DNA of 64,000 nucleotides from Candidatus Gastranaerophilales bacterium (lineage in GTDB: Bacteria > Cyanobacteriota > Vampirovibrionia > Gastranaerophilales > Gastranaerophilaceae). Positions 1-8,192 of the stretch are shown one piece after another; position 1 is the stretch's first letter, and the number at the start of each line of letters is the position of its first letter. The stretch is taken from the NCBI GenBank assembly GCA_947624645.1, contig CANQLG010000005.1, positions 1-64,000 of the forward strand. The letters are read 5' to 3'. The notes beneath the pieces are model-generated. The model was not told where the DNA came from, ran no database searches, and saw only the letters and a program-made list of their open reading frames with translations. A program made the position numbers and the translations under genes.

Positions 1-143
1 GGTTGTTGAACCTCTTGTTTTGGTTGTTGAGCCTCTGATTTTGATTGCTGAGCTTCTGTTTTTGGTTGTTGAGCCTCTGATTTTGGTTGTTGAGCTTCTG
101 TATTTGGTTGCTGAGCTTCTGTTTTTGGTTGTTGAGCCTCTTG
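1..143 (-). repeat. 21-bp tandem repeat encoding EAQQPKT-like heptads
   Basis: Nearly seven consecutive 21-bp units are visible, each coding for seven residues: Q/T/S-E-A-Q-Q-P-K with small variations (PN, SK, EV). The repeat keeps the frame and continues past the window edge, so the total copy number is unknown. Differences between units are mostly silent or conservative, so the array is old enough to have drifted but is still selected in frame. A Q/P/K/E-rich array like this normally forms an extended, flexible linker. Confidence 0.9.
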
Positions 144-776
144 TGGCGTTTGGTTTTTTATTTTTAAATTAGCTATTATTTGTCCGCATTTTGTTCTTAA
201 AATACCAAAAGAATTTTTTATAGCTTTTGGTGAATTTTTTATACAAGCCCAAGTTGCTTGAAAAGGATTCATTTTTTCTGCACCTTGAATTTTAGCTCCT
301 TTTGCGGCAGATTTTGCACCGGCAATTGAACCTACAATAGCGCTCGTACCTGTTCCTATACCCTGCCAAGCTTGTTTTGCTTCGCTATCTGTTTTTGCGT
401 TATGTGCTTTATAAATACTTCTTCCAAGTTGTATACTACCCCCAACAACACCGGTAGTAACTAATAATGGTGCAATTGCTCCGCCGGTTGCAATTGTTAA
501 TGCAGTAACTCCTGCAATTGCTCCAATACTCATTATGAAATTCTTCGGAGATTTAAACATATAGGTAAAAGGTGTTATAATACCTTTTCCAAAATTAATT
601 AATTTATCTTTCGCAGAAATTTTTCCGTCATCTTTTGAATAGTCAAATTTATCATTTGTTAATTGAGCTGTAAATTTATAATTGTCAGAATTTTGCCTTA
701 TATATCCAACGGTTTTACTACTGCTAAAATCTTTGAATATTTCTTGTGCTTTTGTATTATTAAAATCTACATTCAT
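1..776 (-). CDS. Hypothetical protein with heptad-repeat tail (C-terminus outside window)
   Basis: This reading frame starts at an ATG at 776, behind a plausible AAGGG ribosome site, and runs open to the window edge, so the C-terminus is missing. About 258 codons are visible. I do not recognise the family. The N-terminal 75 residues are polar. Residues about 80-150 hold glycine/alanine-rich stretches that look membrane-associated (an IGAIAGVTALTIATGG segment, then VTTGVVGGS and IVGSIAGAKSAAKGAK). A basic linker follows, and then a tail of EAQQPKT-type heptads up to the edge. The Gly/Ala segments could insert in a membrane or mediate helix packing, which is inference only. It is monocistronic as far as visible, with AT-rich DNA upstream. 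The reading frame is certain, the function unknown. Confidence 0.8.
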   Translation of the reverse strand, partial: MNVDFNNTKAQEIFKDFSSSKTVGYIRQNSDNYKFTAQLTNDKFDYSKDDGKISAKDKLINFGKGIITPFTYMFKSPKNFIMSIGAIAGVTALTIATGGAIAPLLVTTGVVGGSIQLGRSIYKAHNAKTDSEAKQAWQGIGTGTSAIVGSIAGAKSAAKGAKIQGAEKMNPFQATWACIKNSPKAIKNSFGILRTKCGQIIANLKIKNQTPQEAQQPKTEAQQPNTEAQQPKSEAQQPKTEAQQSKSEAQQPKQEVQQ

Positions 777-1201
777 AAATTAAATCCCTTAATAATTATA
801 TTTATATAAAAACTTTTTTTAAAAAAATATTTACTAATATAACTCTTATTATTATTTTTAAATCGGGAAAAATCTCATATCTGCAATAATGAGTATATAT
901 TAAAAGAAAAGCGGATTTTGCCATATTGCAAACATTTAAAACCTTAATAATTAATTTAATAGATATATTTATCAGAATAGAAAAATATTAAAAGAGTTAG
1001 TTTTCAAAAAAATTTAGAAGCAAATAACTAATTATCTTCTGAATATCAAAACAACAACTTAACATTCCATTTTTTTAGTATTCCAAAGACTGCATGATTT
1101 CATTTAATACTAAATCTATGTATTAAAATATAATATGGATACAGAATGGACACAAGAAATAATTAAAATAGTCAATAGCGGTATATGATAGGAAAGAGAA
1201 A
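777..1201. other. AT-rich intergenic stretch, no gene seen
   Basis: About 425 bases separate the truncated gene from tRNA-Glu. The sequence is very AT-rich with long A and T runs. A TATAAT-like element lies upstream of the gene that starts at 776 and may be its promoter. A 17-codon open frame (1135-1188, plus) is too short to support. I see no structured RNA, repeat or coding frame. Confidence 0.5.
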
Positions 1202-1273
1202 CGGCGGTAACGGGATTTGAACCCGTGTCAACAGAATGAGAATCTGCTATCCTGACCCCTAGACGATACCGCT
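1202..1273 (-). tRNA. tRNA-Glu (anticodon CTC)
   Basis: On the minus strand the sequence folds as a 72-nt cloverleaf. It has an acceptor AGCGGTA/TACCGCC, the glutamate-type TCGTCTAG start of the D-arm, an anticodon stem GCAGA/TCTGT around the loop TTCTCAT (anticodon CTC), and a T-arm ACGGG-TTCAAAT-CCCGT. The discriminator base is G, as usual for tRNA-Glu. CCA is not encoded. The first acceptor pair reads A1:C72, a mismatch where glutamate tRNAs normally have G:C. Confidence 0.93.
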
Positions 1274-1331
1274 ATGTGTCTATATAAATATTGTAAACCT
1301 CAAAAAATTATTTGCAAGCTAATTATAAAAA

Positions 1332-1360
1332 CAATTGGATAAATTACTTTATCCAATTGT
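1332..1360 (-). terminator. Rho-independent terminator, bidirectional
   Basis: A perfect 12-bp stem CAATTGGATAAA/TTTATCCAATTG with a 4-nt loop (1332-1359) is followed by a T run on both strands. It lies just after the stop of the minus-strand gene at 1384 and probably ends that transcript. Confidence 0.75.
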
Positions 1361-1383
1361 TTTAAATATATTGTTTGTTGTAA

Positions 1384-1743
1384 TTATCTTGAAAGCAAAC
1401 TGCTAAATACTTTAGACAGATAATTTTTCGGAGAATTTTTTTCAATGGTAACTCCGTCTTTAACATAAGGAATAGTCATTTTGCTTTGGTCTAAAGAATT
1501 TCCGTTTGCGGAATTTGTTCTGATTGTTTTTGAAACAGTATATAACTGAACATTAGGTTTATCGTCGATCGAATGAAGATTACTTATATTTATTTCAATG
1601 GTATCATTAGGTGTTTTATATTTTTTCCCTAATTCTTCAAAATATGCTCTATCTTTCTTTGATAATAAATCCTCGGGAGCATTGATTTTTGTTTGAGCCT
1701 TAAATCCAAGTGCGTTGTTTGCAGATATTTTTGAGATGTTCAT
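1384..1743 (-). CDS. Orphan hypothetical protein with N-terminal GFKA motif
   Basis: This is a 119-residue protein with no recognisable domain, transmembrane helix or signal peptide. The N-terminus (MNISKISANNALGFKAQ) carries a short hydrophobic-F-K-A motif at residues 13-16. Similar motifs occur near the N-termini of the orphan proteins ending at 45413 and starting at 46290. The middle is charged and probably helical (residues 25-45, SKKDRAYFEELGKKYK), and the second half looks mixed beta. A GGAAAGGA-like ribosome site precedes the ATG. The gene is bracketed by terminators at 1332-1360 and 1773-1801, so it is probably transcribed alone. Function unknown; probably lineage-restricted. Confidence 0.7.
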   Translation of the reverse strand: MNISKISANNALGFKAQTKINAPEDLLSKKDRAYFEELGKKYKTPNDTIEINISNLHSIDDKPNVQLYTVSKTIRTNSANGNSLDQSKMTIPYVKDGVTIEKNSPKNYLSKVFSSLLSR

Positions 1744-1772
1744 ATAAATCCTTTCCGTTTATTTAATTTAAT

Positions 1773-1801
1773 AAAAAAGAGGGTATTATACCCTCTTTTT
1801 T
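1773..1801 (-). terminator. Terminator of the hydrogenase operon
   Basis: A stem GAGGGTA/TACCCTC extended by A/T pairs, with a 3-nt loop and a U-rich run on the minus strand, overlaps the stop codon of the hydrogenase catalytic subunit. It also lies upstream of the minus-strand gene that starts at 1743, separating the two transcripts. Confidence 0.8.
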
Positions 1802-3554
1802 ATTTGATATCCTTGTATGATCCTGTGAATCTGTCCATATATGTTGTATGCAATAAGTGATGAGCTATTTCACTTCCGGGTTTACCGCCAAGGCATTCCG
1901 CATACAGCTTTTTGATATCGGGATTTGTATGTGATTTTCTGTATTCAAGATTTTTATCTTCTTCATATAAACCTTGAGCACGTTTTTCTTTAATTGTTGA
2001 ATCTAAACAGCTTGTCGGTTGTCCGCCGCCGTTTATGCATCCTCCCGGGCAAGCCATAACTTCCATAATATGGAAATCAGCTTTACCTGCTTTTAATTCC
2101 TTTAGGGATTTTTCAGCTTCTTTTAAGGTTGATACAACTCTTACTTTTACCTGTTTACCTTTTATATCAATTATTGTATCTTTTGTTCTTGAGTTTGCAT
2201 CAACCCCTCTTAACGGAGTTACATCTATATTGGAAAGTTCTTCACCTGTTACATAGTAATATGCTGTTCTGACCGCAGCTTCAGCTACTCCGCCTGATGC
2301 TCCGAATATTGTTCCTGCGCCCGAATATTGACCGAACGGTGAATTTGCTTGTTCTTCTTTTAAAGCTTTAAAGTTAATGCCCGCAGCCTTAATCATTTTT
2401 GCAAATTCTTGAGTTGTTAATACAAAGTCCGTTTCACCGTAAAGCTGTTCTCTTATTGCTTCATACTTTTTAGCCGTGCAAGGCATTACAGATACTACAA
2501 CTATATTTTCTTTTGTATAACCCTCATAATATTTGGGTAAAAATTCTTTCATAACCGGTGAAAGCATACCTTGAGGAGATTTGCAACTTGATAAATGTTT
2601 GATTAATTCGGGATGTTGAGTTTCTATATATCTTACCCAAGCTGGGCAGCATGATGTAAACATCGGTAATACTCCGCCTTTTGTCAATCTTTCAACAAAC
2701 TCGTTTGCTTCTTCAGTTATAGTTAAATCAGCTGAAAAGTTTGTGTCAAAGATTAAATCGAAACCTAATCTTCTCGCTGCCGCATAGATTTTACCTATTG
2801 TATTTTCTCCGGGTTCAAGGTTAAATTCTTCGCCTAAAGCAACTCTTACGGATGGTGCAAATTGAACAACAACTTTCTTTTCAGGGTCATTGATTTTTTT
2901 CCATACTTCATCAATGGATGATTTAATTGAAATAGCACCTGTCGGGCAAACTGCTTGACATTGCCCGCAAAATACACAGTCGACTTGTGATAAGCATCTG
3001 CCGTTCATGGGTTCTACTCTAGTATTTGAACCTCTGTTTACAAACCCTAAAACACTGTGTCCTTGGAACTCAGAGCAAGCTCTAACGCACGCTCCGCAAA
3101 GTATACACTTAGATGGGTCTCTTACTAAAGACGGGTTCATACTGTCAACGGGCAGATAATCTTTTTCTTCCAGTTTTGGGAATCTTATTTCATCAATACC
3201 GTATTCCGCTGCATATTTTTGAAGTTCGCAGTTACCTGATTTATTGCAGGTTAAACATTCTCTTTTATGATTTGCAAGTAGTAATTCAAGAATTGTTTTT
3301 CTTATTTTGCGAACTTTTTCAGAATTTGTTTCAATTCTTATGCCTTCTTTTGGCGGCATTGTGCAAGATGCTTGAATATATTTCCCGTCTTGTTCTATAA
3401 TACACATTCTGCAAGCACCGAATTGTGTTAAATCGGGACGGTGGCAAAATGTCGGAACATCAAAACCGTTATTACGGATGACTTCCAATACTGTCTTTTC
3501 GTTTGTATATTCAACTTCCGTGTTGTTTATAAATAATGTCTTTTTATCGCTCAT
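1800..3554 (-). CDS. hydA: [FeFe] hydrogenase catalytic subunit (HydA/HndD type)
   Basis: The 584-residue protein has the full modular set of a multimeric [FeFe] hydrogenase. An N-terminal [2Fe-2S] plant-type ferredoxin domain uses Cys 37, 48, 51 and 64. A His-Cys3 [4Fe-4S] site follows (His96, Cys100, 103, 109), then two [4Fe-4S] ferredoxin motifs (Cys150-160 and Cys193-203). The H-cluster domain has all three signatures: TSCCPAW at 300-306, MPCTAKK at 357-363 and MACPGGC at 500-506. The C-terminal small-subunit segment is also present. It reduces protons or oxidises hydrogen in the cytoplasm. It is the last gene of the hydC-hydB-hydA operon, 15 bases after hydB. The domain set and partners match trimeric NAD(P)-linked, potentially electron-bifurcating enzymes; bifurcation itself is inferred. 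Confidence 0.96.
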   Translation of the reverse strand: MSDKKTLFINNTEVEYTNEKTVLEVIRNNGFDVPTFCHRPDLTQFGACRMCIIEQDGKYIQASCTMPPKEGIRIETNSEKVRKIRKTILELLLANHKRECLTCNKSGNCELQKYAAEYGIDEIRFPKLEEKDYLPVDSMNPSLVRDPSKCILCGACVRACSEFQGHSVLGFVNRGSNTRVEPMNGRCLSQVDCVFCGQCQAVCPTGAISIKSSIDEVWKKINDPEKKVVVQFAPSVRVALGEEFNLEPGENTIGKIYAAARRLGFDLIFDTNFSADLTITEEANEFVERLTKGGVLPMFTSCCPAWVRYIETQHPELIKHLSSCKSPQGMLSPVMKEFLPKYYEGYTKENIVVVSVMPCTAKKYEAIREQLYGETDFVLTTQEFAKMIKAAGINFKALKEEQANSPFGQYSGAGTIFGASGGVAEAAVRTAYYYVTGEELSNIDVTPLRGVDANSRTKDTIIDIKGKQVKVRVVSTLKEAEKSLKELKAGKADFHIMEVMACPGGCINGGGQPTSCLDSTIKEKRAQGLYEEDKNLEYRKSHTNPDIKKLYAECLGGKPGSEIAHHLLHTTYMDRFTGSYKDIK

Positions 3555-3569
3555 TTTCTTTATCCTTAC

Positions 3570-5429
3570 CTATTTTGTTACTATTGCTTTAAACGGACAA
3601 TTGTCTTTGCAAGCTCCGCATTTGATACATTTTTCCTGATTAATCTTGTGCGGTTCTTTTATTGTGCCTTCAATAGCTCCAACAGGGCAGTTTCTTGCAC
3701 ATTTTGTACAGCCTTTGCATTTATCTGCTTCAATTTCATATTGTTTTAAAGCGCTGCATACGCCCGCAGGACATTTTTTGTCTTTTATATGAGCAATATA
3801 TTCATCTCTAAAGTATTTTAACGTTGATAGAACTGGGTTAGGAGCAGATTTGCCCAATCCGCATAAAGAACCTGCTTTTATTACTTCTCCCAGTTCTTGA
3901 AGCATATCAAGGTCCTCCATTTTGCCTTGACCTTTAACTATTCTTTCAAGTATAGCTAACATCTGCTTTGTCCCCTCACGGCAAGGTGTGCATTTTCCGC
4001 AGCTTTCGTGTTGTGTAAAGTTCATAAAGAATCTTGCAACTTCAACTATGCATGTATCTTCATTCATAACAACAAGACCGCCTGAACCTACCATGGCGCC
4101 TACTTTTGTCAATTGGTCGTAGTCCATAGGCATATCTAAGTGTTCTTCAGTTAAACATCCGCCTGATGGCCCGCCTATTTGAACGGCTTTAAATTTCTTT
4201 CCGTTACGTATTCCGCCTCCTAAGTCAAATACAATTTGTCTTAGGGTTGTATTCATAGGTACTTCGATTAAACCCGTATTATTAACTTCACCCGTCAGGG
4301 CAAATGTTTTGGTACCTTTAGATTTCTCCGTTCCCATGGATGCGAACCAGCTTGCTCCGTTTAATATTATTAAAGGCACGTTTGCAAATGTTTCTACGTT
4401 GTTTAATAATGTAGGTCGTTTAAATAAACCGCATTCTGCCATGTGAATATTTTTTGGTCTTGGCATCCCTCGTTCGCCTTCAATAGAAGCGATTAAAGCA
4501 GATGATTCACCGCAAACAAATGCTCCGGCACCTTCTTTTATATGTATATGGAAACTAAAATTGCTCCCCATAATATCAGAACCCAAGAGGTGTCTTTCTT
4601 CTGCCGCTTTTATTGCCATTTTTAAACGTTTAATTGCTAACGGGTATTCTGCTCTTACGTATATATAACCCTCATCAGCACCTACTGCAAATGCAGCTAT
4701 TGCCATACCTTCAAGTAATTTGTGCGGATCATCTTCCATTACACTTCTATCCATAAATGCACCGGGGTCTCCTTCATCTCCGTTACAGATTACGTATGAT
4801 TTTCCACCTTGATGCCTGTTTACGCTTCTCCATTTCTTTCCGGTTGCGAAACCTCCGCCGCCTCTGCCTCTTAGGCCTGAGTCTTCTATTTCCTTAAGAA
4901 CATATTCCTGTTCATTTATTTCCAAAACTTTTGATAAGGCACTGTATGCACCTGCTGCTATTGCTTCATCTATACTTTCAGGATTTATTATACCGCAGTT
5001 CCTCAGTGCCGTTCTTGTTTGTTTTGCGTAAAAGTTCATTTCTTCATTGTTAACAATTTTTTTGTTAAGTGCAGGGTCTACATATAACAGTCTTTCTACT
5101 ACCGTACCGTTTTTTAATGAATTGTATATTTCTTCTACATCTTCTTTTTTAACGTGTACGTATGTAAGTTTTTTGTCGGGTATTACAACAAGACAACCTT
5201 GTTCGCAAAAACCTATACACCCTGTTGGTATTACGCTCATTTTTACTTCATTTGTCAGTATATCAGCATTAGCTCCAAGCTTCTTAAATTCTTCAATAAG
5301 CTCTAATGCCCCGTTTGCCAAGCATCCTGTTGATGCGCAAACAAGTATTCTTCTGCCTTGTTTTTTTATTATTTCTTGAGCTTTTAATTGCTCTTGTTTT
5401 ATATCAATATTTAATTTTACTTTTTCCAT
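3570..5429 (-). CDS. hydB: NuoF-like hydrogenase subunit (HydB/HndC type)
   Basis: This 619-residue flavoprotein is the NAD(P)H-facing subunit of the hydrogenase. An N-terminal thioredoxin-like [2Fe-2S] domain has Cys31, 36, 71 and 75. The NuoF core follows with the glycine-rich NADH/FMN motif GLRGRGGGGF (about 185-195) and NGDEGDPGAFMD, then an SLBB-type region. The [4Fe-4S] motif ESCGKCTPCREGT comes next, and the C-terminus holds two ferredoxin-type [4Fe-4S] motifs (CKGCTKCARNCP and CIKCGACKDNCP). It passes electrons between NAD(P)H, FMN and the Fe-S chain of HydA. It starts one base after the hydC stop codon, so the two are likely translationally coupled. Subunit identity is secure; NAD versus NADP preference cannot be read from the sequence. 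Confidence 0.95.
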   Translation of the reverse strand: MEKVKLNIDIKQEQLKAQEIIKKQGRRILVCASTGCLANGALELIEEFKKLGANADILTNEVKMSVIPTGCIGFCEQGCLVVIPDKKLTYVHVKKEDVEEIYNSLKNGTVVERLLYVDPALNKKIVNNEEMNFYAKQTRTALRNCGIINPESIDEAIAAGAYSALSKVLEINEQEYVLKEIEDSGLRGRGGGGFATGKKWRSVNRHQGGKSYVICNGDEGDPGAFMDRSVMEDDPHKLLEGMAIAAFAVGADEGYIYVRAEYPLAIKRLKMAIKAAEERHLLGSDIMGSNFSFHIHIKEGAGAFVCGESSALIASIEGERGMPRPKNIHMAECGLFKRPTLLNNVETFANVPLIILNGASWFASMGTEKSKGTKTFALTGEVNNTGLIEVPMNTTLRQIVFDLGGGIRNGKKFKAVQIGGPSGGCLTEEHLDMPMDYDQLTKVGAMVGSGGLVVMNEDTCIVEVARFFMNFTQHESCGKCTPCREGTKQMLAILERIVKGQGKMEDLDMLQELGEVIKAGSLCGLGKSAPNPVLSTLKYFRDEYIAHIKDKKCPAGVCSALKQYEIEADKCKGCTKCARNCPVGAIEGTIKEPHKINQEKCIKCGACKDNCPFKAIVTK

Positions 5430-5430
5430 A

Positions 5431-5922
5431 TTACACGTTCTCTTTCAATATTGTGTCAATAACAATTTCAGCAGCAGCTGCCGTCATTTTTGGATAAATT
5501 TTTCCGTTTATTACCATTGCAGGTGCTAAAGAACATGCACCTAAACAACTTACCGTTTCAAGTGAAAACATTCCGTTTTCGGTTGTCATTTTGCCGTTTT
5601 TTAAATTTATTTTTCTTTTTACTGCATCTAATACGGGCATTGAACCTCTAACGTGGCAAGCGGTTCCGTCACATACTTTTATTTCGTACTTACCTTTCGG
5701 CTCTAATGAAAATTGTGCATAAAAAGTTGCTACGCCGAATACCGTTGCGGGTGATATACCGTCTATACGGCTTCCTATATATGTCATCGCATCTTCAGGT
5801 AAATACTTATATATTTCTTGTACTTTTTGTAATATGGCAATTAAATTTGTCTTCTTGCCTTCAAATTGTCGGATTATTTCATCCAATTTCCCCGTATCTA
5901 TTGGGGGAGTTGATGTTGTCAT
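5431..5922 (-). CDS. hydC: NuoE-like [2Fe-2S] hydrogenase subunit (HydC/HndA type)
   Basis: A 163-residue thioredoxin-fold [2Fe-2S] protein of the NuoE/HndA family. The four ligands are visible as CDGTAC (Cys-x4-Cys) and CLGAC (Cys-x3-Cys) in the second half. The N-terminal half is the usual helical bundle (YLPEDAMTYI, PATVFGVATFYAQF). It is the first gene of the hydrogenase operon and has a good AGGAGA ribosome site. The promoter must lie in the 150-base gap shared with the divergent TPR gene. The protein accepts electrons from the NuoF-like subunit. Length and motifs are normal for the family. Confidence 0.94.
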   Translation of the reverse strand: MTTSTPPIDTGKLDEIIRQFEGKKTNLIAILQKVQEIYKYLPEDAMTYIGSRIDGISPATVFGVATFYAQFSLEPKGKYEIKVCDGTACHVRGSMPVLDAVKRKINLKNGKMTTENGMFSLETVSCLGACSLAPAMVINGKIYPKMTAAAAEIVIDTILKENV

Positions 5923-6071
5923 TCTCTTTCTCCTGTTGTCTGTCAGCCTCTTTATAAAATTATATCATCCACATAAAAAAATTGGTAACTTATTTTGATA
6001 TTATTCTTTTAACTATATGATTATTCCTTTTATTGGTATAAAATAAAATTATTAATGGAGCTTGATGATTT

Positions 6072-8192
6072 ATGAAAAAACTGTTTTTCTTCTTTTTAAG
6101 TATACTTTTATTTCAGGAAGCCGGGTTTTCACAGCCTGTATATGATGATAATTATGTTGAAAATCCAAATTATATTCAGGGGAATAAGTTTCTTCAAAGC
6201 TCTCAGTATTCAAGTGCAATAAATGAATTTAAAAAGGCTATAAGGACTAATCCCAATGATGTTTCTGCATTAATTGCGCTTTCTAATGCATACAATATGC
6301 GTGCCGTTTATTATAATAATACTGCTAAATCAACGGAAAACGCTATTTCTGATACAAAGTCCGCATTATTCTTTTCAAAATATTATTCTAATTCAAGTGC
6401 ATCGTCACCTCAATCAATAGCTGCAATGCAAAAAAATCTGTCAACCTTAGAAAGTGCTACGGGTTCACCCGTTTCTTCTGAATCCAGATATAATACCGCA
6501 AAAACGTACAGGACAAAAGGAGAATTTGCGGCTGCCGCTTATGATTATTATCAATTATTAAATGATCCGAAATATGTTTTTGAGGCTAATTCCGCACTCG
6601 GTGACATTTATAAAATATTTAACAGACCTGATATGTCAGTTAATTTCTATAAAACCGCTCAAAAATATAATCCCGATAATTCCGATATTCATTTAAAACT
6701 TGCAAGGGTTTATGAACAAATAAATGATTTTTCTTCTGCTCTTAATGAATACGGGTTTGCGATAAATAATTCTTCCGAACGGGAAGATATATTAAATTCG
6801 CTTGAGCGTATTTGGCAGAAAAAAGTCGATGAAAACCCTAAAGATGCTGAAGTTCATGCTAACCTTGGAGTAGTTTTTCAAAAACAGAAACGATACTCTG
6901 AAGCCTTAGCCGAATATCAAAAAGCAGAATCTTTAAATCCGTCAAATGTTAATACTAAACTTAATATAGCCACTTTATTTCAGGAACAAAAACGCTATAA
7001 TGATGCTTTAAATATTTATAATCAAATATTGAAAACACAACCAAATAATGTTTCGGTTCTTATATATAAAGCGGAATGTTTAAAGGCTTTAAATAAAAAT
7101 GATGATGCAGTTTCAACATTTAAAGCCGCTCTAAATCTTGATCCTAAAAATACAAACGCTAAAGCTGAATTGTTTGAACTTTTAAAAGATACTATGCCCG
7201 CTGAGCAAGTTTTGGATTTTCTGTATAAAAATGTTCAAAATTCTCCTATGAATGCCGATTCATACTACGAATTTGCATATGAATTACATAAAAACGGCAA
7301 AATTGATGATGCAATTACTTACTATTTGCAAACTATTAAGCTTGATAACAAAAAAATTGATGCATATATTAACTTATCTCAAGCATACAGACAAAAACAA
7401 AATTATAATGATGCCTACGCAATAATAAAGAAAGCACAAACGATTGCGCCCGATAATGAACTTGTTAAAAAACAGTTGGATATTGTTGCAAAAGAATATG
7501 ATACTAATAATTATAATTTAGCTTCCAATATGTTTCAAAGCGGTGATTATGAGAAAGCAATAGAAGAATATAAAAAAATCAATCCGCCCACGGCTGATTC
7601 TTTAATAGGAATTGCGGCCGCATATCAATCCTTAAAAAATAATACGCAGGCAATTACATATTATAAAAAAGCAATGGAACTTGATTCTAAAAATTCTGAT
7701 TTACCTTATTACATTGCTTCTATTTATTCTAATGACGGAGATATTCAAAATGCCAAAACATATATTGATATGGCATTGGCTAAAAATCCTTCAAATAAGC
7801 CCGCTAAAGAGCTTGCGGAATATATAAAAGCAAAACAAGCAGAAGCTCTTATTTCCCAAGCTTCTAAATTATACGACGAAAAGAAGTATACGGAAGCGCT
7901 TCAAATATATAATCAAATTTTGAAAGATATGCCTTCAAATGCTTCGATATATTATTATCGGGCTATGGCTTATGATGCCGTTAATAACTACAAAGCCGCC
8001 ATAGCCGACTATAAATCTACATTAAAATATGCGCCTGATATGGTAATTGCATATTATTCCATTGCGGTTGATTATGATGCGTTAGAAAATTATCAGGCGG
8101 CAAAAGAAAATTATAAAAAATATCTTGAAACGGTGTCCGAAGATAATGATTATACACGTTATGCCAAATCAAGAATTGATGAGATTAAATAA
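6072..8192 (+). CDS. Exported TPR-repeat protein
   Basis: A 706-residue protein beginning with a classical signal peptide (MKKLFFFFLSILLF, cleavage likely around GFSQP). The rest is a chain of at least ten tetratricopeptide repeats of the form A-x-x-x-L-G-x-x-F-x-x-x-x-x-Y-x-x-A-x-x-x-Y-x-x-A-x-x-x-x-P, for example around residues 255-330 and 500-700. TPR arrays are protein-binding scaffolds, so this one probably acts in the periplasm or is surface exposed. It is divergent from the hydrogenase operon, and its TAA overlaps the ATG of dusB (TAATG), so the two are coupled. There is no catalytic domain. The ligand is unknown. Confidence 0.88.
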   Translation: MKKLFFFFLSILLFQEAGFSQPVYDDNYVENPNYIQGNKFLQSSQYSSAINEFKKAIRTNPNDVSALIALSNAYNMRAVYYNNTAKSTENAISDTKSALFFSKYYSNSSASSPQSIAAMQKNLSTLESATGSPVSSESRYNTAKTYRTKGEFAAAAYDYYQLLNDPKYVFEANSALGDIYKIFNRPDMSVNFYKTAQKYNPDNSDIHLKLARVYEQINDFSSALNEYGFAINNSSEREDILNSLERIWQKKVDENPKDAEVHANLGVVFQKQKRYSEALAEYQKAESLNPSNVNTKLNIATLFQEQKRYNDALNIYNQILKTQPNNVSVLIYKAECLKALNKNDDAVSTFKAALNLDPKNTNAKAELFELLKDTMPAEQVLDFLYKNVQNSPMNADSYYEFAYELHKNGKIDDAITYYLQTIKLDNKKIDAYINLSQAYRQKQNYNDAYAIIKKAQTIAPDNELVKKQLDIVAKEYDTNNYNLASNMFQSGDYEKAIEEYKKINPPTADSLIGIAAAYQSLKNNTQAITYYKKAMELDSKNSDLPYYIASIYSNDGDIQNAKTYIDMALAKNPSNKPAKELAEYIKAKQAEALISQASKLYDEKKYTEALQIYNQILKDMPSNASIYYYRAMAYDAVNNYKAAIADYKSTLKYAPDMVIAYYSIAVDYDALENYQAAKENYKKYLETVSEDNDYTRYAKSRIDEIK

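Noticed and set aside
1-143. Short regular repeats as a possible CRISPR array
   Set aside because: The 21-bp units are contiguous without spacers and keep an open reading frame, so they are protein-coding heptads.
1135-1188. 17-codon plus-strand frame next to tRNA-Glu
   Set aside because: Too short, without a ribosome site or any relation to neighbouring genes; expected by chance in this AT-rich stretch.
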